Positions 1 to 8,962 of a stretch of DNA of 37,810 bases are shown piece by piece; within the stretch, counting starts at the first letter, position 1, and every line of letters starts with the position of its first letter. The notes under the pieces are model-generated. The model searched no databases, had not been told where the DNA came from, and was given only the letters and a program-made list of their open reading frames with translations. This stretch comes from Streptococcaceae bacterium AM104-57 (GTDB lineage Bacteria > Bacillota > Bacilli > Lactobacillales > Streptococcaceae). Location: contig JAQDPW010000022.1 in the NCBI GenBank assembly GCA_027659245.1, forward strand, positions 1 to 37,810, read 5' to 3'. The position numbers and the translations under genes are program-made.

Positions 1-8
1 ATAAAAAT

Positions 9-55
9 ACCCCAAAAGTTAGATTTTTTCTGTCTAACTTTTGGGGTGCAGTTCA
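9..55. repeat. 47-bp hairpin repeat, copy 1 (downstream of polA)
   Basis: A 14-bp perfect inverted repeat (10-23 with 33-46, arm CCCCAAAAGTTAGA) encloses a 9-nt loop and is followed by TGCAGTTCA. The same 47 bases recur without mismatch at 26923-26969. Read on the minus strand it lies 70 nt past the polA stop and is followed by TATTTTTAT, so it can act as the polA terminator. I recall similar ends (TGAACTGCACCCC...) on IS3-family elements of streptococci, so it may be an IS end remnant or a miniature element. That origin is inference. Confidence 0.8.
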
Positions 56-125
56 ATAACTACCTGACATTATGCGTTTTTATTATTATGAAGATTCTAT
101 GCTAGCTTGATAGACTGATCAATTG

Positions 126-2759
126 CTACTTGGCCTCGTACCAAGTCACGCCTTCATTTTCATCAGCAATCAGGGGCACACTAAGTTGAATGGCTTCTTC
201 CATGGTTTGTTTGACTAATTTTTTCATCTCTGCCAATTCTGACTTAGGCACTTCAAGAACAATTTCATCATGTACTTGTAACAGCATCTTAGTTTGATAA
301 CCACCTGCTAGCAAGGCTTTATCTAGCTGAATCATGGCGATTTTGAGAATATCTGCAGCCGATCCTTGAATAGGTGAGTTGATAGCTGTACGCTCTGCAA
401 AACCACGAACGTTAAAGTTACGCGAATTGATATCTGGTAACTCACGACGACGTTTGAAGAGAGTCTCCACATAACCCTTATCACGCGCCTCACGAACGAC
501 TTCATCCATGTAATTTTTGATACCAGGGAAGCGTTCAAAGTAAGTGTCGATGTATGCTTTAGCCTCTTTACGGCTGATACCTAGGTTATTGGATAAACCA
601 AAGTCTGAAATTCCGTAAACCACTCCAAAGTTGACAGCCTTGGCATTGCGGCGGTCGTTCGGAGTCACATCTTCAGGACGTTCAATTCCAAAGACCCGCA
701 TGGCTGTCGAAGTATGGATGTCCGCTCCCTCTTGGAAGGCCTTAATCAAATGCTCATCCTTAGAAATATGCGCCAAAACACGCAATTCAATCTGCGAATA
801 GTCCGAACTGAGCAACACACTATCCTCCCACTCTGGCACAAAAGCCTTACGAATAAGGCGACCTTGTTCCAAGCGAACAGGGATATTTTGCAAGTTTGGA
901 TCAACACTAGACAGACGCCCTGTCTGAGTCAAATCCTGAACATAGCGGGTATGAATCTTGCCATCCGCTAAAATCCAATCCTGCAAACCAATCACATAAG
1001 TCGATTGAATCTTAGCAATCTGACGGTAGTCTAGAATTTTCTTAACAATTGGGGCAATCGGAGCTAGGCGCTCTAACACATCCACTGCTGTTGAGTAGCC
1101 CGTCTTGGTTTTCTTGGTATATTCGAGAGGGAGACCTAGTTTTTCAAAAAGAAGGACACCCAACTGTTTAGGTGAATTGATATTAAATTCCTCACCTGCT
1201 AGGTCATAAATCTCTTGCGTCAGCTTTTCAATGACAAGCTCATTTTCAGCTTGCATCTCGAGTAGAGTTTCTTTTTTAACCTTGATCCCAGCGATTTCCA
1301 TCTTAGCTAGAACAAGGGCCAGAGGTTGCTCCATCTCATAGAGGAGGTCTAACTGTCCGTTTTCACTTAATTTTTCAAGTAAGACAGGCTCTGTCTCGAC
1401 CAATACAGCAACCTTACGAGCTAAGTGTTCCAAGAATTTCTCTCGCTCAGGGATAGCTTTCTTGACACCCTTACCATAGAAGGATTCATCATCTACCAAG
1501 TAAGTTTGGCCGTAGAGACTAGCGATGGTGGAGATTTCATTATTCTCTACTGTTGATAGAAGATATTTTGCTAAGCGGCTATCAAAAGCAGGAGCCTGCA
1601 AGTCCAAACCAAAGCGATTCAAGAGAACTTTAGCTTTCTTAAAGTCATACATTTTCAGAGGTGTTTTTTCTAGAAAATCCTTGAAAATTGAGTCTTGCAA
1701 AAGTTCAAGATTGTCTGTGGCATAGAGCTTGTCTCCGCACGACCAGGCAAAGCCAATCAAGTCATCTGTATGGTAGTTTTCACCAAAAAGTTCAAAGTGG
1801 AAGATGGAGTCCACACTTAGCATATCTTGACTGACTTGGTCAACAATAGTAAAGTCCAAACTCTCAGCCACATCAGCTGATGATACATTTAAAGCCTGCT
1901 TGAGCTGTTTAAAGCCCATCTCATCGTAGAATTTCCCAAGATTTTCCACATCTGGACCGCTATAAACCAAATCATCCAGTCCAATCTCAATCGGCGCTTT
2001 CGTGTCGATGGTAGCCAGTGTTTTAGATAGGAAAGCTTGTTCCTTGTCGTTAATGAGATTTTCCTTCATCTTAGAAGCCTTCATCCCATCGATATTTTCA
2101 TAAATACCTTCGAGCGAGCCATGTTCTAACAAGAGCTTGATACCCGTCTTTTCACCAATCTTAGTTACACCAGGGATATTATCTGACTTATCTCCCATGA
2201 GGGCCTTAAGATCAATGAACTGAGTTGGGGTGATGCCCATCTTTTCCATGAGATATTTTGGTGTAAATGCTTCGAACTCAGCTACACCTTTCTTGGAAAT
2301 CTCAACCACTGTATGTTCATCTGTCAACTGGATCAAGTCCTTGTCTCCACTGACGATAGTTACATCAAATGAATCCTTTTCAGCCAAACGACCCAAGGTA
2401 CCAATGATGTCATCTGCCTCATACTGAGCCAATTCATAGTGACGAATCCCAAGATGATCCAGCAACTCACGAATAAAAGGAAATTGCTCACGAAACTCAT
2501 CCGGAGTCTTGGCACGACCACCCTTATAATCAGCATACATCTCTGTACGGAAAGTCGTTTTACCCGCATCAAAAGCAACCAAGATATGACTCGGTTGAAC
2601 ACGCTCTAGCAAATGATTCAACATAAGTTGAAAACCATAGATAGCATTTGTATGAAGACCGTTAGCATTTTTAAAACGATCCAGTTGCTGGTAAAGTGCA
2701 AAAAATGCTCGGAAAGCAACTGAAGATCCATCAATTAATAATAATTTTTTCTTATCCAT
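126..2759 (-). CDS. polA: DNA polymerase I
   Basis: DNA polymerase I fills gaps in Okazaki-fragment maturation and excision repair in the cytoplasm. The 877-residue product has an N-terminal 5' nuclease domain (about 1-290, starting MDKKKLLLIDGSS, with DADD-type acidic clusters such as YEADDIIG and GDKSDNIPG), a central 3'-5' exonuclease-like domain, and a C-terminal family A polymerase domain. Polymerase motif A (SSDYSQIELR), motif B (RRNAKAVNFGVVYG) and motif C (QVHDEIVLE, HDE at 830-832) are intact. The central domain lacks the acidic exonuclease I motif (the region reads SIFHFELFG), so proofreading is probably absent, as known for pneumococcal Pol I. I chose the ATG at 2759 rather than an upstream one at 2795 because the family begins MDKKK and a -10 box lies between the two. 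There is no clear Shine-Dalgarno. Confidence 0.97.
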   Translation of the reverse strand: MDKKKLLLIDGSSVAFRAFFALYQQLDRFKNANGLHTNAIYGFQLMLNHLLERVQPSHILVAFDAGKTTFRTEMYADYKGGRAKTPDEFREQFPFIRELLDHLGIRHYELAQYEADDIIGTLGRLAEKDSFDVTIVSGDKDLIQLTDEHTVVEISKKGVAEFEAFTPKYLMEKMGITPTQFIDLKALMGDKSDNIPGVTKIGEKTGIKLLLEHGSLEGIYENIDGMKASKMKENLINDKEQAFLSKTLATIDTKAPIEIGLDDLVYSGPDVENLGKFYDEMGFKQLKQALNVSSADVAESLDFTIVDQVSQDMLSVDSIFHFELFGENYHTDDLIGFAWSCGDKLYATDNLELLQDSIFKDFLEKTPLKMYDFKKAKVLLNRFGLDLQAPAFDSRLAKYLLSTVENNEISTIASLYGQTYLVDDESFYGKGVKKAIPEREKFLEHLARKVAVLVETEPVLLEKLSENGQLDLLYEMEQPLALVLAKMEIAGIKVKKETLLEMQAENELVIEKLTQEIYDLAGEEFNINSPKQLGVLLFEKLGLPLEYTKKTKTGYSTAVDVLERLAPIAPIVKKILDYRQIAKIQSTYVIGLQDWILADGKIHTRYVQDLTQTGRLSSVDPNLQNIPVRLEQGRLIRKAFVPEWEDSVLLSSDYSQIELRVLAHISKDEHLIKAFQEGADIHTSTAMRVFGIERPEDVTPNDRRNAKAVNFGVVYGISDFGLSNNLGISRKEAKAYIDTYFERFPGIKNYMDEVVREARDKGYVETLFKRRRELPDINSRNFNVRGFAERTAINSPIQGSAADILKIAMIQLDKALLAGGYQTKMLLQVHDEIVLEVPKSELAEMKKLVKQTMEEAIQLSVPLIADENEGVTWYEAK

Positions 2760-2765
2760 ACACCC

Positions 2766-2771
2766 ATTATA
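2766..2771 (-). promoter_or_regulatory. -10 box of polA, probably leaderless
   Basis: The minus strand reads TATAATGGGTGTATG. The hexamer is perfect and its expected start point, about 7 nt downstream, falls on the A of the polA ATG (2759). No AGGAG-like site sits between them. The -35 is weak (TGGTAT). Confidence 0.5.
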
Positions 2772-2823
2772 AAGGAAAGCAGGGAAAAATACCATTAGGA
2801 AGAGCCCAAATACTGAATAACAC

Positions 2824-4017
2824 TTATGATGCTGGATTTTCTACTCGCGCACCACTGCTATCAACTTGGAAACCATCGATAGTCGTATTGACTGCTAAAG
2901 CTCCCGATGAATTTACATAGTAATATTTCCCTGAAACCTGAAACCACTGGCTAGCCTTCATAGCACCTGAGCTTTCAAGATAGTACCATGTTCCATTATC
3001 CTTTAACCAGCCTGTCTGCATTGCACCAGACGAGTTCAAATAATACCAAGTAGATCCATCTTTTAACCAACCTGTCTGCATTTCGCCAGATGACTTCAAG
3101 TAATACCAAGTAGATCCATCTTTTAACCAGCCTGTCGTCATTCTACCATCAGCTTGTAAATGATACCAACTTCCATTTATCTTCTTCCAACCGACTGCTT
3201 TCTGACCATTTTCATAATAGTACCAAATTGTTCCTTCTTTTTCCCAACCATTTTTAGAGCTAGTTGTTTTAGTCAAGGGAATATAGCGTCTGTTCCCACT
3301 TCGTGAAATATAACTAATCCATTTATAGCCATCTTTTTCAAGAGTCTGATCATAATGAACACTTTCTCCCGCATAGTAATAATCGATAATCGTTGCTGTT
3401 AGTGATGGCTGATCCATAATGGCTGCTTTTTCTGTAAAAATATGTGTCCCGCTAGATACGAGTGATAACTGATAATTTCCTGAGCTAGCATTCCCCACAT
3501 CTTTAAAATGAATGAATCCAGTCATAGAATTGGCCTTTACCGTTCGTCGATTGTACCTTTCTCTGACTCCATAATTGTATTCTTCAATTTCAATCATATC
3601 ACCAAACACATTGGATACCCAAGCGACATGGCCATACTGTCCGCTTGCATCCCAAGCGATAGAACCAATTGCTGGGCGCTGATCTACGCGATAACCTTCT
3701 CGTTTAGCACGATAACCCCAATCCTTAGCATTCCCGTACGCAGCAGGCAGCTCAAAACCATTGACACTACTTAAACGAAAGGCAGCGAAAGACGTACACT
3801 GTCTGGAATACATCCGCCACTTATCAATTTCTTGACTTCCATTTTTATAATAATAGGGATAATCATCTCCTCGTGCCAGTGATCCATTGTTTGCCTGGTT
3901 GGCATGAACAGTTCCTCCACTAAATAAAAAAATACCTGCTAAAACTAGTGAAGCTGAGCCTACAGCTGTCTTTCTGAGAAAAGTTCCCTTTTTATGTCCT
4001 GCTTTAGTAAATGTCAT
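2824..4017 (-). CDS. cbpD: Choline-binding CHAP-domain murein hydrolase, CbpD-like
   Basis: CbpD is a secreted amidase/endopeptidase released during competence that lyses non-competent sister cells (fratricide). The 397 residues show a signal peptide (positively charged start, hydrophobic 20-33, cleavage near TVHA/NQ at 39-40), a CHAP domain (about 50-175, Cys74 in SRQCTSF and His130 in QYGHVAW), one SH3b-like segment (about 180-255, ending SGNRRYIPL), and five to six choline-binding repeats of about 20 residues (GWLKDGSTWYYL type, 258-380). As I recall, the pneumococcal protein is longer (about 448 residues) with two SH3b domains, so this copy looks one shorter. It lies next to veg-dnaB, as in pneumococcus. 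The start follows GAAGGAGAATAA. No terminator is visible before polA, so readthrough into polA is possible. Confidence 0.9.
   Translation of the reverse strand: MTFTKAGHKKGTFLRKTAVGSASLVLAGIFLFSGGTVHANQANNGSLARGDDYPYYYKNGSQEIDKWRMYSRQCTSFAAFRLSSVNGFELPAAYGNAKDWGYRAKREGYRVDQRPAIGSIAWDASGQYGHVAWVSNVFGDMIEIEEYNYGVRERYNRRTVKANSMTGFIHFKDVGNASSGNYQLSLVSSGTHIFTEKAAIMDQPSLTATIIDYYYAGESVHYDQTLEKDGYKWISYISRSGNRRYIPLTKTTSSKNGWEKEGTIWYYYENGQKAVGWKKINGSWYHLQADGRMTTGWLKDGSTWYYLKSSGEMQTGWLKDGSTWYYLNSSGAMQTGWLKDNGTWYYLESSGAMKASQWFQVSGKYYYVNSSGALAVNTTIDGFQVDSSGARVENPAS
2941..3180 (-). repeat. 60-bp tandem repeats coding choline-binding motifs
   Basis: Units of exactly 60 bp (20 residues) follow one another. 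3001-3060 and 3061-3120 differ at only about 7 positions, while the flanking units at 2941-3000 and 3121-3180 are more diverged. The pattern suggests recent duplication or slippage of a choline-binding repeat. Confidence 0.85.
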
Positions 4018-4065
4018 TTATTCTCCTTCAAATAATTAAATTTTTGAGGTTGACCTCATCTATAT

Positions 4066-4073
4066 CATTCGAA
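4066..4073 (-). promoter_or_regulatory. Possible degenerate ComX (SigX) box of cbpD
   Basis: The minus strand reads TTCGAATG, matching the streptococcal combox TACGAATA at 6 of 8 positions, with a T-rich tract just upstream (the U-tract of the veg terminator). It lies 48 nt before the cbpD ATG. A small perfect hairpin (TGAGGT TG ACCTCA, 4045-4058) sits in the presumed 5' UTR. Late-competence control of cbpD is known in pneumococcus; the box assignment here is inference. Confidence 0.45.
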
Positions 4074-4084
4074 AGAAAAAGAAA

Positions 4085-4107
4085 AAAGTGAGAAATCTTC
4101 TCACTTT
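4085..4107 (-). terminator. Terminator of the gdpP-rplI-dnaB-veg operon
   Basis: A 10-bp perfect stem (AAAGTGAGAA / TTCTCACTTT) with a 3-nt loop is followed on the minus strand by TTTCTTTTTC, just past the veg stop. Confidence 0.9.
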
Positions 4108-4118
4108 CATGATTATCC

Positions 4119-4385
4119 TTAATCCAAATAATGAATTAAGTTCTTTTCTGTTAAAATATCTGAATAGGTGAAAGATTCAACATAGACATTAGCTTGCTTG
4201 TCTCCTTCAACATTTCCAAACTCAACGATGAAGAGCGATGGATAAACCTCAATTAGTTTTCCCAAACGATTTTTTTGGCGTTTACGACCATTTTCTAAGG
4301 TCATTTCTACCACTTGCCCCTCATGCGCCTTAATTTCTTCTTTGATTTTTTTCATTTTAGCCACATCTGTAAATGCGTCTGTCAT
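4119..4385 (-). CDS. veg: Veg family protein
   Basis: A small (88 residues) soluble protein of the Veg family (DUF1021), known from B. subtilis, where Veg has been linked to biofilm gene control; its biochemical role is not settled. The core (NGRKRQKNRLGKLIEVYPSL, then an FSYADVL-like FTYSDILTE near the C-terminus) matches the small SH3-like beta barrel expected for the family. The ATG overlaps the dnaB stop by 4 nt (ATGA, 4382-4385), so translation is coupled to dnaB. It is the last gene of the operon, followed at once by a strong terminator. The first 10 residues (MTDAFTDVAK) could be trimmed by using the internal Met at 11, but the overlap argues for the longer form. Confidence 0.9.
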   Translation of the reverse strand: MTDAFTDVAKMKKIKEEIKAHEGQVVEMTLENGRKRQKNRLGKLIEVYPSLFIVEFGNVEGDKQANVYVESFTYSDILTEKNLIHYLD

Positions 4386-5740
4386 CTTGGTTCCTCCATC
4401 TTCGAAATACTTGAAAATTTATTATATTCTTTTTGGAAAATCAATTCTACCGTTCCGCGAGCACCGCTACGGTTTTTCTCGATAATCACTTCTACTTTAT
4501 TATTTGGAATGCCTTCCTCTTCTTCACCACCACGCTCATAATAGTCATCACGATAGAGAAAGGCTACGATATCAGCATCTTGCTCGATAGATCCAGATTC
4601 ACGAATATCAGACAAAACTGGTCTCTTATCTTGACGTTGCTCTACACCACGAGAAAGCTGACTAAGAGCTATAACTGGAACTTTGAGTTCTTTTGCTAAG
4701 ATTTTCAACTGACGGGAAATCTCAGATACTTCTTGTTGACGATTTTCTCGACCAGTTCCAGTGATAAGCTGAAGATAGTCAATCAAAATCAAGCCTAGAT
4801 TACCTGTTTCCTGAGCCAGTTTACGAGAACGAGATCGAATTTCTGTGATCCGAATCCCAGGTGTATCATCAATATAGATACTTGCATTGGCTAAATTTCC
4901 CTGAGCAATCGTATACTTACGCCATTCTTCCTCAGTCAATTGACCCGTACGGATAGAATGTGACTCTACCAAGCCTTCCGCAGCCAACATACGATCGACC
5001 AAGCTTTCAGCACCCATTTCCAGAGAGAAAATAGCAACTGTCTTATCAAGCTTGGTTCCAATATTTTGAGCTATATTCAAAGCAAAGGCTGTCTTACCAA
5101 CCGCAGGACGAGCTGCCAAAATAATCAATTCTTCCTCATGCAGACCAGTCGTCATATGGTCTAAATCTCGATAACCTGTCGCAATACCCGTGATATCTGA
5201 AGTCTGTTGTGAACGAGCTTCTAGATTTCCGAAGTTGATATTCAGAATATCTCGAATATTTTTAAAGCCATTTCGATTGGCATTCTCACTAACGTCAATC
5301 AAGCCTTTTTCTGCACGAGCAATAATTTCGTCAGCAGGTTGAGAAGCTTCATAGGCTAGGTTTACAGACTCTGTCAACTTAGCAATTAGGCGTCGAAGCA
5401 TAGCCTTTTCTGCTACAATTTTAGCATAGTATTCCGCATTGGCAGAGGTCGGCACTGAATTGACAATCTCAACCAGATAAGACAAACCTCCGATAGTTTG
5501 TAAATCACCTTGACTATCTAGTATCGTCCGAACTGTGGTTGCATCAATAGCATCCCCACGATCAGATAAGTCAACCATAGCCTGAAAAATCAAACGGTGG
5601 GCATACTTAAAGAAGTCTCGTGAATCAATATATTCCCGGACAAAAACGAGTTTAGTCTCATCAATAAAAATGGCTCCCAAGACAGATTGCTCTGCTAGGA
5701 TATCTTGAGGCTGAACACGTAGTTCTTCAACTTCTGCCAT
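4382..5740 (-). CDS. dnaB: Replicative DNA helicase (DnaB family)
   Basis: A hexameric 5'-3' helicase at the replication fork, called dnaC in B. subtilis and in many streptococcal annotations. The 452 residues comprise an N-terminal primase-interacting domain (PQDILAEQSVLGAIF onward, to about 150), a linker, and a RecA-like C-terminal ATPase with Walker A (ARPAVGKTAFALN), Walker B-type LGLILIDYLQLI, and the conserved IALSQLSRGVEQR and SDIRESGSIEQDAD stretches. Length and motifs are normal. The start follows an AAGGAAGG ribosome site. It sits 42 nt after rplI and overlaps veg by 4 nt. The gdpP-rplI-dnaB order puts c-di-AMP turnover, ribosome assembly and replication in one transcript. Confidence 0.97.
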   Translation of the reverse strand: MAEVEELRVQPQDILAEQSVLGAIFIDETKLVFVREYIDSRDFFKYAHRLIFQAMVDLSDRGDAIDATTVRTILDSQGDLQTIGGLSYLVEIVNSVPTSANAEYYAKIVAEKAMLRRLIAKLTESVNLAYEASQPADEIIARAEKGLIDVSENANRNGFKNIRDILNINFGNLEARSQQTSDITGIATGYRDLDHMTTGLHEEELIILAARPAVGKTAFALNIAQNIGTKLDKTVAIFSLEMGAESLVDRMLAAEGLVESHSIRTGQLTEEEWRKYTIAQGNLANASIYIDDTPGIRITEIRSRSRKLAQETGNLGLILIDYLQLITGTGRENRQQEVSEISRQLKILAKELKVPVIALSQLSRGVEQRQDKRPVLSDIRESGSIEQDADIVAFLYRDDYYERGGEEEEGIPNNKVEVIIEKNRSGARGTVELIFQKEYNKFSSISKMEEPR

Positions 5741-5782
5741 CAGACTTTCCTTCCTTTTACAAAATTGTCAACCAATCGTAAA

Positions 5783-6235
5783 TTATGCTTCCTTGACACG
5801 GAGATTGATTACACTTGTCACATCTTGATAAATCTTCACTGGAACATCAATCAAACCAACTGCTCGAATTGGTGATTGAACTTGAATATGGCGTTTATCA
5901 ATTTTAATACCAAATTGTTTTTGCAATTCTTCTGCAATTTTCTTGTTGGTAATAGATCCAAATGTACGACCATCTGGACCAACCTTTTCGACAAACTCAA
6001 CGATTGTTTCTTCTGCTTCCAGTTTTGCTTTGATTTCCTTAGCTTCTGCAAGCATCTCTGCATGTGCTTTTTCTTCTGATTTTTGTTTACCACGCAACTC
6101 ACCAATAGCTTGAGCTGTCGCTTCCTTAGCAAGGTTTTTCTTAATTAAAAAGTTTTGTGCATATCCAGTTGGCACTTCTTTAATTTCACCTTTTTTTCCT
6201 TTACCTTTAACATCTGCTAAAAAGATTACTTTCAT
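5783..6235 (-). CDS. rplI: 50S ribosomal protein L9
   Basis: L9 binds 23S rRNA at the base of the L1 stalk and helps maintain reading fidelity. The 150 residues start with the typical [17 protein letters not shown] and [14 protein letters not shown]-domain, then a long charged connecting helix (about 45-80), then the C-domain with [11 protein letters not shown] and IKIDKRHI. The ATG overlaps the gdpP stop by 4 nt (6232-6235), indicating translational coupling. Confidence 0.98.
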   Translation of the reverse strand: MKVIFLADVKGKGKKGEIKEVPTGYAQNFLIKKNLAKEATAQAIGELRGKQKSEEKAHAEMLAEAKEIKAKLEAEETIVEFVEKVGPDGRTFGSITNKKIAEELQKQFGIKIDKRHIQVQSPIRAVGLIDVPVKIYQDVTSVINLRVKEA

Positions 6236-8205
6236 TCTTCTGACTCCTTTTCTTTTGTTTCATTAAAAATAACTGTTTTTAGTTTATCTCCTGCTTCTTG
6301 CAGGCTCATATCTGTCAACCGCGCTGCAGCTAAGTTAAAGTGACCACCGCCACCTAACATTTCCATAATTCGCTGGACATTAATCTTACTTCTACTTCGG
6401 GCAGAAATAGAGATCGCTCCTTGACTATTCTTAGCAAGTACAAAGCTGGCTTCTATACCTGACATGGCAAGCATAGCATCAGCAGCTTTACTAATAACTA
6501 CGGTATCGTACTCTTTATCCTCTAAAGCTTGAGCAACTAGAATTGATGGTTGTACCATTTGCCCTTGTAAAATTAACTCATTTACTAATCGATATTCTTC
6601 AAAATCCGTGGCCGAAATTTCCTGAATGACAATGCTATCACTCCCTCTCGTTCTGAGATAGCTTGCTACATCAAAGGTACGACTTGTTACGCGAGAGGTG
6701 AAATTCTTTGTATCCAACATCATTCCACCCATAAGAATACTAGCCTGAATACGACTCAAACGTTTCTTCTTAGAGTTTTGAAATTGAATCAACTCAGTTA
6801 CAAGTTCACTAGCACTGCTTGCTCCACTCTCGATATAGGTAATGACCGAATTATCTGGAAAATCTTGGTCACGACGATGATGGTCAATGACAATCGTCTG
6901 GGTAAACAAGTCATAAAACTCTTTGGATAAGGTTAAAGCTGTCTTAGAATGGTCAACCATCACCAGTAAGGAGCGTTTGGTAACCATTGTCATAGCCTGG
7001 CCTAAAGGAAGAAGTTTTGAAACACCCTCCTCTTCCAAATAGTTAACCGCTCGAGCAATATCTGGAGACATCTGTGTAGGTTCATAAATCACATAACTCT
7101 CTTCCAGTACATTACTCGAAAACAACTGCATTCCAACCGCTGATCCAAGAGCATCCATATCCAGATTCTTATGACCAACCACAAAAACTCGATCGACACT
7201 TTTAAGTTTATCTGAAATAGCTGTCATCATGGCACGAGTTCGTGTCCGAGTACGTTTAACAGATGCAGCTGAACCTCCTCCAAAGTAGATTGGATTTTTA
7301 GTTTCATCATTCTCTTTTACGACAACTTGGTCACCACCACGAACTTCAGCTAAGTTGAGATTAAGAAGAGCCACCTTCCCAATCTGATCATGATTCCCAT
7401 CACCATAAGAAACTCCCATACTCATCGTTAGTGGTAAATTCCGTTGCTTGGCTTCTTCACGAAAGGTATCAATCACAGAAAACTTATCCTGCATCAAGTG
7501 ACCAAGTACAGTGTAATCCGTAAATAGATAAAAACGATCCATACTTACTCTACGAGAAAACATGGCATATTTCCCAGCAAATTCGGAAACAAAATTTGCA
7601 ACAAAACTATTGATATGACTAATATCTGATTCAGACGTTTCATTTTCCAAGTCATCATAGTTATCAACTGAGATAATTCCAATTACAGGACGACTCGTTA
7701 CCAATTCAGCAGTCGCCTCATACTCACCAGAGACATCAAAAAAGTATAAGACACCCGAATTTCTATCTAAATGCACTGCATAACGTTTCTCCCCAACAAT
7801 GGCATATGCCCCTGGGGAAGAAATCGAACTCTTTAAAATCTTTTGAAATTGAGGAAAATCAATTTCTCCATCCTCAGTTGTCAAAATTAATTCCGCATAG
7901 GGATTGAACCACTCAATCTCACTGCTGTTCATGTTTAATTTAACAACTCCCACAGGCATTTGCTCTAGGAGGGCACTCAAACTATCCGTAGCCTGATGAT
8001 TGACATACTGGATTTGCTCGATATCCGTTTTTTTGTAATATTTTTTCTGGAAATTAAATAGCAGAACATAGAATACGATAAATAAAAATAGACTTGCTAT
8101 AGTGATAAGATTATCCTTTACTAACACAATCAAAATGGTCATAATCGTAAAGGTTACCATAGCAATCAGATACATAAAAAAGGGATTTATTTCATTTTTT
8201 TTCAT
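6232..8205 (-). CDS. gdpP: Cyclic-di-AMP phosphodiesterase (GdpP/Pde1, DHH-DHHA1)
   Basis: A membrane-bound enzyme that hydrolyses c-di-AMP, setting levels of the messenger that controls potassium, turgor and beta-lactam tolerance. The 657 residues show two N-terminal membrane helices (about 10-50), a PAS-like domain (60-150), a degenerate GGDEF domain (about 165-300, with GGDQV in place of GGDEF), and a DHH/DHHA1 catalytic region (about 330-650, with [24 protein letters not shown] and the late [11 protein letters not shown]). I preferred the ATG at 8205 over the one at 8223: AAGAGG precedes it by 7 nt, and the upstream ATG lies too close to the -10 box to be part of a useful transcript. First gene of the operon. 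Confidence 0.95.
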   Translation of the reverse strand: MKKNEINPFFMYLIAMVTFTIMTILIVLVKDNLITIASLFLFIVFYVLLFNFQKKYYKKTDIEQIQYVNHQATDSLSALLEQMPVGVVKLNMNSSEIEWFNPYAELILTTEDGEIDFPQFQKILKSSISSPGAYAIVGEKRYAVHLDRNSGVLYFFDVSGEYEATAELVTSRPVIGIISVDNYDDLENETSESDISHINSFVANFVSEFAGKYAMFSRRVSMDRFYLFTDYTVLGHLMQDKFSVIDTFREEAKQRNLPLTMSMGVSYGDGNHDQIGKVALLNLNLAEVRGGDQVVVKENDETKNPIYFGGGSAASVKRTRTRTRAMMTAISDKLKSVDRVFVVGHKNLDMDALGSAVGMQLFSSNVLEESYVIYEPTQMSPDIARAVNYLEEEGVSKLLPLGQAMTMVTKRSLLVMVDHSKTALTLSKEFYDLFTQTIVIDHHRRDQDFPDNSVITYIESGASSASELVTELIQFQNSKKKRLSRIQASILMGGMMLDTKNFTSRVTSRTFDVASYLRTRGSDSIVIQEISATDFEEYRLVNELILQGQMVQPSILVAQALEDKEYDTVVISKAADAMLAMSGIEASFVLAKNSQGAISISARSRSKINVQRIMEMLGGGGHFNLAAARLTDMSLQEAGDKLKTVIFNETKEKESEE

Positions 8206-8224
8206 TACAAACCTCTTGCGCATT

Positions 8225-8233
8225 ATTATACCA
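8225..8233 (-). promoter_or_regulatory. Extended -10 promoter of the gdpP operon
   Basis: The minus strand reads TGGTATAAT, an extended -10 (TGn plus a perfect hexamer), 20 nt before the chosen gdpP ATG. The -35 position is poor, as is usual for extended -10 promoters. Confidence 0.75.
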
Positions 8234-8299
8234 TAATTGTAGCCAAAATGCGACTTTTAAAGAGGTATCTCTAGCTACCAACTTCAGATTTCCAAACTA

Positions 8300-8331
8300 A
8301 AAAGTGGTTTACACTAGTGTAAACCACTTTT
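8300..8331 (-). terminator. Palindromic hairpin, terminator of hpf
   Basis: A perfect 32-nt palindrome (AAAAGTGGTTTACACT and its complement) lies 18 nt past the hpf stop. The minus strand continues as TTTTTAGTTT, a short U-tract. It separates hpf from the gdpP promoter. Confidence 0.75.
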
Positions 8332-8349
8332 GTAGACTAATCATTAAGA

Positions 8350-8892
8350 TTATTTAACTTCTAGAAGACCGATATCTCCATCTTCACGACGATAGATAAC
8401 ATTTGTTGTTTCATCTTCAACATCTACATAGATAAAGAAGTCATGTCCCAATAAATCCATCTGTAAGATAGCTTCTTCCAAATCCATTGGTTTCAAATCA
8501 ATTTGTTTTGAACGAACAACTTTTGGTTGTGCTACATCTAAGTCCTCAACTAAAGCATCTGTAAATAGTTGACTTGTAGATACTTTATTTCTGTTCTTAC
8601 GTTCAATTTTAGTTTTGTTTTTACGAATCTGACGCTCAATCTTATCTGTCACCAAATCAATAGAACCGTACATATCTTGAGAAATATCTTCTGCACGAAG
8701 AGTAATAGATCCAAGCGGAATGGTTACTTCAACTTTAGCAGTCTTTTCACGGTAAACTTTCAAGTTAACACGCGCATCCAATTCTTGGTCTGCTTGGAAG
8801 TATTTTTCGATCTTTTCGAGTTTAGAAACTACATAATCACGAATTGCTTCTGTTACTTCTAGGTTTTCACCACGGATACTATATTTAATCAT
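8350..8892 (-). CDS. hpf: Long-form ribosome hibernation promoting factor
   Basis: HPF binds the 30S A/P-site region and dimerises 70S ribosomes into inactive 100S particles in stress or stationary phase. The 180 residues are the long form: an N-terminal domain (1-100, MIKYSIRGENLEVTEAIRDYV, with basic KNKTKIERKNRN) joined to a C-terminal dimerisation domain (about 125-180, MDLEEAILQMDLLGHDFFIY and YRREDGDIGLLEV). It has its own promoter with a 17-bp spacer and its own terminator, so it is monocistronic, although weak readthrough from comFC is possible. Confidence 0.96.
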   Translation of the reverse strand: MIKYSIRGENLEVTEAIRDYVVSKLEKIEKYFQADQELDARVNLKVYREKTAKVEVTIPLGSITLRAEDISQDMYGSIDLVTDKIERQIRKNKTKIERKNRNKVSTSQLFTDALVEDLDVAQPKVVRSKQIDLKPMDLEEAILQMDLLGHDFFIYVDVEDETTNVIYRREDGDIGLLEVK

Positions 8893-8933
8893 ATAAGTAC
8901 CTTCTTTCTAAACATATTTGTTTTTCTAATTAT

Positions 8934-8962
8934 ATTATAACGCTTTCATATTTTTTTTGCAA
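8934..8962 (-). promoter_or_regulatory. SigA-type promoter of hpf
   Basis: Minus strand: -35 TTGCAA (8957-8962), 17-bp spacer, -10 TATAAT (8934-8939). The -35 abuts the inverted repeat that spans the comFC stop. Confidence 0.8.
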
